From positions 1 to 16,407 of the forward strand of contig CANEUT010000014.1 in NCBI GenBank assembly GCA_947441895.1: 16,407 bases of DNA, in the 5' to 3' direction. Source of the stretch: Rickettsiales bacterium (lineage in GTDB: Bacteria; Pseudomonadota; Alphaproteobacteria; Rickettsiales; UBA3002). Below the pieces are notes generated by a model. It searched no databases, was not told where the DNA came from, and saw only the letters and a program-made list of their open reading frames with translations. Position 1 is the first letter of the stretch. The number at the start of each line of letters is the position of its first letter. A program made the translations under genes and the position numbers. This document shows positions 14,441 through 16,407 of this stretch, in pieces.

Positions 14441-15598
14441 ATGGCAACCATTCGCTTACAGACACGTGCTGTTGCTGAATTTAAATGCCTTACCGATGCA
14501 TGCCCGGATACATGTTGTAAGGGCTGGGGCATGCAGCTTACCCCACAAAATGTTGAGCGCATCGCGCACGCAGCACCTGAACTGTTAGACGATATTGCTA
14601 TCAGTGGTGCTGAAGCGCTGATGAAGCGTCACCCTGCCACCGATATGTGCGTGAAGCTTGATGGTGGAAATTGCTCGATACAACGTGATTATGGTGAGCA
14701 GATGCTTGGGGATGCTTGCTATTTTTTTCCGCGCATTACGCGTGCGCTTGGCGACACCGTGTTTACCACGGCGGCGCTTTCCTGTCCTGAAACCGCTCGC
14801 CTCATGCTAACGTCGGATGATATGCTTGCTGTTGGCCCGCGTGAGGAAGTTCGCACGCCCTATCAACTGAAAAACTATTTACCGGCTGATTTAACGGCGG
14901 ACGCAGTTTTTTCTATCCACCAGCTTTTTCTAGAGATGGCGGGCAGCACTGCCTATGCGGCCGAATATAATTTGCTGCGCGTTAGTGCGGTGGCCCAAGC
15001 CCTCAGCACGCAGCCCGTGAGCCAGTGGCAAGGGGCAGCGACCTTCTATGCAACCATTGCCGATAGCCGCATTCCGGCTGCTGAAAGCCACGCGGGTGAC
15101 CCGTTTAACACGCTGCATGCGCTCTATGGATTAGTTCATGCCAGTGCCGGCGTAAGCTCGCGGCTTATGGCCATTATCGGTGGTATGGCAAAAGCCTTGG
15201 GCATGCAGTTTGACAGCGAGCTCGATAAAATTCATCTCTCCGATGATTCAGCTACCAAAGCCACGGCAATGATTGCTCATGGTCGTGCTCAATCATCCGC
15301 ATTGCAGCCCATGTTGCGGCGTTATGTAAAGGCACAGCTTTCACAAGCGCTTTTCCCGTTTGCGGGTTTGGGTGGCAGCGTGAGCGACCGAGTGGCTATT
15401 ATTGGGGTGCGTTTGGCAACAGTAAAATTGGCACTGATGACGTTGCCCGTGATGCCATCGGAAGAAGAAGTGGTGGAAGTCATTCAAATCCTATCGCGTT
15501 TTATGGATCACTTGGCCTCGCCCGAATTAATGCTCGAAATGTATCGTGAAACCGGCTGGGTGCGCGAGCCGCGCCTGAGGGCATTGCTTGATGCATAA
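14441..15598 (+). CDS. fliB: Flagellin lysine N-methylase FliB
   Basis: FliB methylates surface lysines of flagellin; the Salmonella enzyme (about 400 residues) has been reported to need an iron-sulfur cluster. This 385-residue protein has the defining cysteine signature near the N terminus: C16, C21, C25, C26 in FKCLTDACPDTCCKGWG. It continues with C70, C78 (GGNCSIQRDYGEQMLG), C93 followed by PR (CYFFPR), and C115 in AALSCPETARL. The rest is helical with no other recognisable domain. The start ATG 14441 has no strong Shine-Dalgarno and is probably coupled to fliW 5 bases upstream. The last codons and the stop lie in a 38-bp perfect palindrome. In Salmonella fliB also sits beside the flagellin gene, and a flagellin gene follows here. 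Confidence 0.88.
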   Translation: MATIRLQTRAVAEFKCLTDACPDTCCKGWGMQLTPQNVERIAHAAPELLDDIAISGAEALMKRHPATDMCVKLDGGNCSIQRDYGEQMLGDACYFFPRITRALGDTVFTTAALSCPETARLMLTSDDMLAVGPREEVRTPYQLKNYLPADLTADAVFSIHQLFLEMAGSTAYAAEYNLLRVSAVAQALSTQPVSQWQGAATFYATIADSRIPAAESHAGDPFNTLHALYGLVHASAGVSSRLMAIIGGMAKALGMQFDSELDKIHLSDDSATKATAMIAHGRAQSSALQPMLRRYVKAQLSQALFPFAGLGGSVSDRVAIIGVRLATVKLALMTLPVMPSEEEVVEVIQILSRFMDHLASPELMLEMYRETGWVREPRLRALLDA

Positions 15599-15620
15599 GC
15601 ATGCTTATGCATCAAGCAAT
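15583..15620 (+). terminator. 38-bp perfect palindrome at the fliB stop
   Basis: The half ATTGCTTGATGCATAAGCA is followed by its exact complement, symmetric about 15601/15602, then TTTGATT. The fliB stop TAA (15596-15598) is inside. In RNA it gives a 17-bp stem with a 4-base loop and a short U run, so it probably ends the fliW-fliB transcript. The perfect dyad could also bind a protein. Confidence 0.75.
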
Positions 15621-15633
15621 TTTGATTGCGCCC

Positions 15634-15655
15634 GAATTTTTCTCCTGAAAAATTC
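15634..15655. terminator. AT-rich hairpin after fliB
   Basis: GAATTTTTC / GAAAAATTC form a 9-bp perfect stem with a TCCT loop. The stem extends through GCGCC / GGCGC outside a small internal bulge. It probably serves as a second termination or transcript-end structure. Confidence 0.6.
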
Positions 15656-15750
15656 ATGGCGCGTAGCTCCGCTAGCTCATGGCTGGCTCGGACTTCTGAC
15701 CTCGCTTTCTAATAATGATAGCGTTTGTAGGGTTCCCGCGTAGCCCGAAG

Positions 15751-15813
15751 GGCGAGCTGTAAGCGAGAGCGGCGAGTGAAGTTGATCAGCAGAACAACTT
15801 CACTCAATCAAAA
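15751..15813. repeat. Interspersed intergenic repeat, copy 2
   Basis: It shares GGCGAGC, GCGAGAGCGGCG, TGAAGTT and CAATCAAAA in the same order with 5160-5226. Its hairpin is GTGAAGTTG / CAACTTCAC, a 9-bp perfect stem with a 10-base loop (15776-15803). Confidence 0.6.
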
Positions 15814-15946
15814 TTTTCCCCGTGACAGAAATTGAAAAATATGGCATGGTGTGCCTAATAGGAATAGTTCCGGCAGCCGCCTGAAATATTCCCGTGTCAT
15901 GTAGACTGTAGGTTTTTAGGGCGTTACACGATGTTTTGCCCGAACG

Positions 15947-15971
15947 TCTCGAAAGAGAATCTCGCAAGAGA
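15947..15971 (+). other. Tandem mini-hairpins with GNRA-type loops
   Basis: TCTC-GAAA-GAGA (15947-15958) is followed after one base by TCTC-GCAA-GAGA (15960-15971). Both have 4-bp stems and loops of the stable GNRA class. They would appear in the flagellin leader only if transcription starts upstream of 15947, which is not known. Confidence 0.45.
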
Positions 15972-16130
15972 AAACAGCCCTCATGATATGATGAATGCCC
16001 GTTAACGCTAAATTAATGGTTTGGTGCTAACGGTAATAATATGCGCTTTGGTGATGTAACTGGTGACATGATGTTGCCGACATTGAAGTTCATGTAAGTC
16101 GGGCAAGTAGCCCTTCGGTTTAACAGTCCA

Positions 16131-16142
16131 AGTAGGAGTACT
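16131..16142 (+). promoter_or_regulatory. Hairpin-presented flagellin ribosome-binding site, candidate CsrA site
   Basis: AGTA-GGAG-TACT forms a 4-bp stem whose loop is the Shine-Dalgarno GGAG, ending 3 bases before the flagellin ATG at 16146. GGA in the loop of a short hairpin overlapping the ribosome-binding site is the classic CsrA target. Control by CsrA is inferred from this and from the nearby fliW. Confidence 0.5.
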
Positions 16143-16145
16143 CTC

Positions 16146-16407
16146 ATGGTTGGTTTCAATAACATTACTGCAGGTTTGGCTCAGGTCAATATCGGCAAAT
16201 CATCGAACAGCGCTGCTGCATCGATTTCTCGTCTCTCAAGTGGTAACCGCATTGCCCAAGCTTCGGATGACGTCGCTGGTCTGTCGGTAGGTACCGCACT
16301 TCGCACCACCGTAAGCACCCTTAAACAAGCGCTTGCAAACGCCGGTCAAGGTAGCAGTCTTCTGCAAGTGGCCGACGGCGCACTCACCCAGCTGGTTGAC
16401 ATTGTAA
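16146..16407 (+). CDS. fliC: Flagellin, N-terminal part (cut by window end)
   Basis: The frame from ATG 16146 is open to the window end (87 codons). It encodes a typical flagellin N-terminal coiled-coil domain: residues 1-17 MVGFNNITAGLAQVNIG, SISRLSSGNRIAQASDDVAG at about 26-45, and LANAGQGSSLLQVADGALTQ at about 63-82. This region forms the D0/D1 core and carries the export signal. The central variable region, where FliB would methylate lysines, lies outside the window. A good GGAG lies 7 bases ahead of the ATG, inside a small hairpin. Codons are more C- and G-ending than in neighbouring flagellar genes, fitting high expression. Whether other flagellin genes follow cannot be seen. Confidence 0.95.
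   Translation, partial: MVGFNNITAGLAQVNIGKSSNSAAASISRLSSGNRIAQASDDVAGLSVGTALRTTVSTLKQALANAGQGSSLLQVADGALTQLVDIV

Larger units (their letters stand above)
15618..15815. repeat. 198-bp segment bounded by an 11-bp inverted repeat
   Basis: AATTTTGATTG at 15618-15628 and its exact complement CAATCAAAATT at 15805-15815 face inwards across 176 bases. The right end coincides with the interspersed repeat. The segment could be a small non-coding mobile element or simply nested terminator hairpins. Confidence 0.5.
15599..16145. other. fliB-flagellin intergenic region
   Basis: I see no gene in these 547 bases. They contain the end of the fliB palindrome, an AT hairpin, the second interspersed repeat, a 300-base upstream region of the flagellin gene with paired mini-hairpins (15947-15971), and the flagellin ribosome-binding hairpin. 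I could not identify a convincing flagellin promoter. Confidence 0.6.

Noticed and set aside
15861..15874. GG-N10-GC pair as a second sigma-54 promoter
   Set aside because: Only the four invariant bases match; the rest of the consensus is absent and it lies nearly 300 bases from the flagellin start.
16009..16037. Sigma-28-like TAAATTAA, 11-13 bases, ACGGTAAT
   Set aside because: The -35-like part fits, but the -10-like part matches the consensus GCCGATAA at only three positions.
16062..16077. Sigma-54-like TGGTGAC...TTGC ahead of flagellin
   Set aside because: The GG to GC distance is two bases too long, and spacing is strict for this sigma factor.

Overview
The window looks like a chromosomal segment of a flagellated alphaproteobacterium with moderate GC. 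The evidence is the bamD-recN-ligA gene order, a FliX homologue divergent from flgI, a FlgJ-type rod protein with no muramidase domain, and a DksA whose zinc-finger cysteines are mostly replaced. I cannot assign an order or genus. A palindromic repeat of the type I associate with Rickettsiales-like genomes is present at 7800-7883, but it is weak taxonomic evidence.

Region 1 (1-5066, + strand) is a tightly packed housekeeping operon: the 3' end of bamD (outer-membrane protein assembly), recN (DNA break repair), ligA (NAD-dependent DNA ligase) and prmA (ribosomal protein L11 methyltransferase). The genes overlap or lie a few bases apart, and a hairpin follows prmA. The middle of ligA (about 2550-3020) is clearly more AT-rich than its flanks although the protein stays intact.

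Region 2 (5067-7771, - strand) reads fliX, dksA, then a gene for a peptidoglycan-binding-domain protein with a long Gln/Pro-rich tail. DksA carries a lysine/alanine-rich, histone H1-like N-terminal half. The gaps between these genes hold repeats: a 163-bp imperfect palindrome between fliX and dksA, and two in-phase CTAG heptad arrays between dksA and the peptidoglycan-binding gene.

Region 3 (7772-8091) is the fliX/flgI divergent control region. It contains a Rickettsia-type palindromic repeat, a GGCA/TGCC palindrome that could bind an activator, an A-rich stretch, and a good sigma-54-type -24/-12 promoter in front of flgI.

Region 4 (8092-13812, + strand) is a flagellar operon: flgI (P-ring), a flgJ-type rod-binding protein, a FlgN-like chaperone, an oversized flgK (hook-filament junction) and flgL. 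Region 5 (13923-16407, + strand) holds fliW (flagellin/CsrA-linked regulator), fliB (flagellin lysine N-methylase), a 547-bp intergenic region with several hairpins, and the start of a flagellin gene cut by the window end. The flagellin ribosome-binding site lies in the loop of a small hairpin (AGTA-GGAG-TACT), which is the form of a CsrA target. With fliW nearby this suggests a FliW-CsrA-flagellin control circuit combined with the alphaproteobacterial FliX/sigma-54 system. That combination is the most interesting biological hypothesis in the window.
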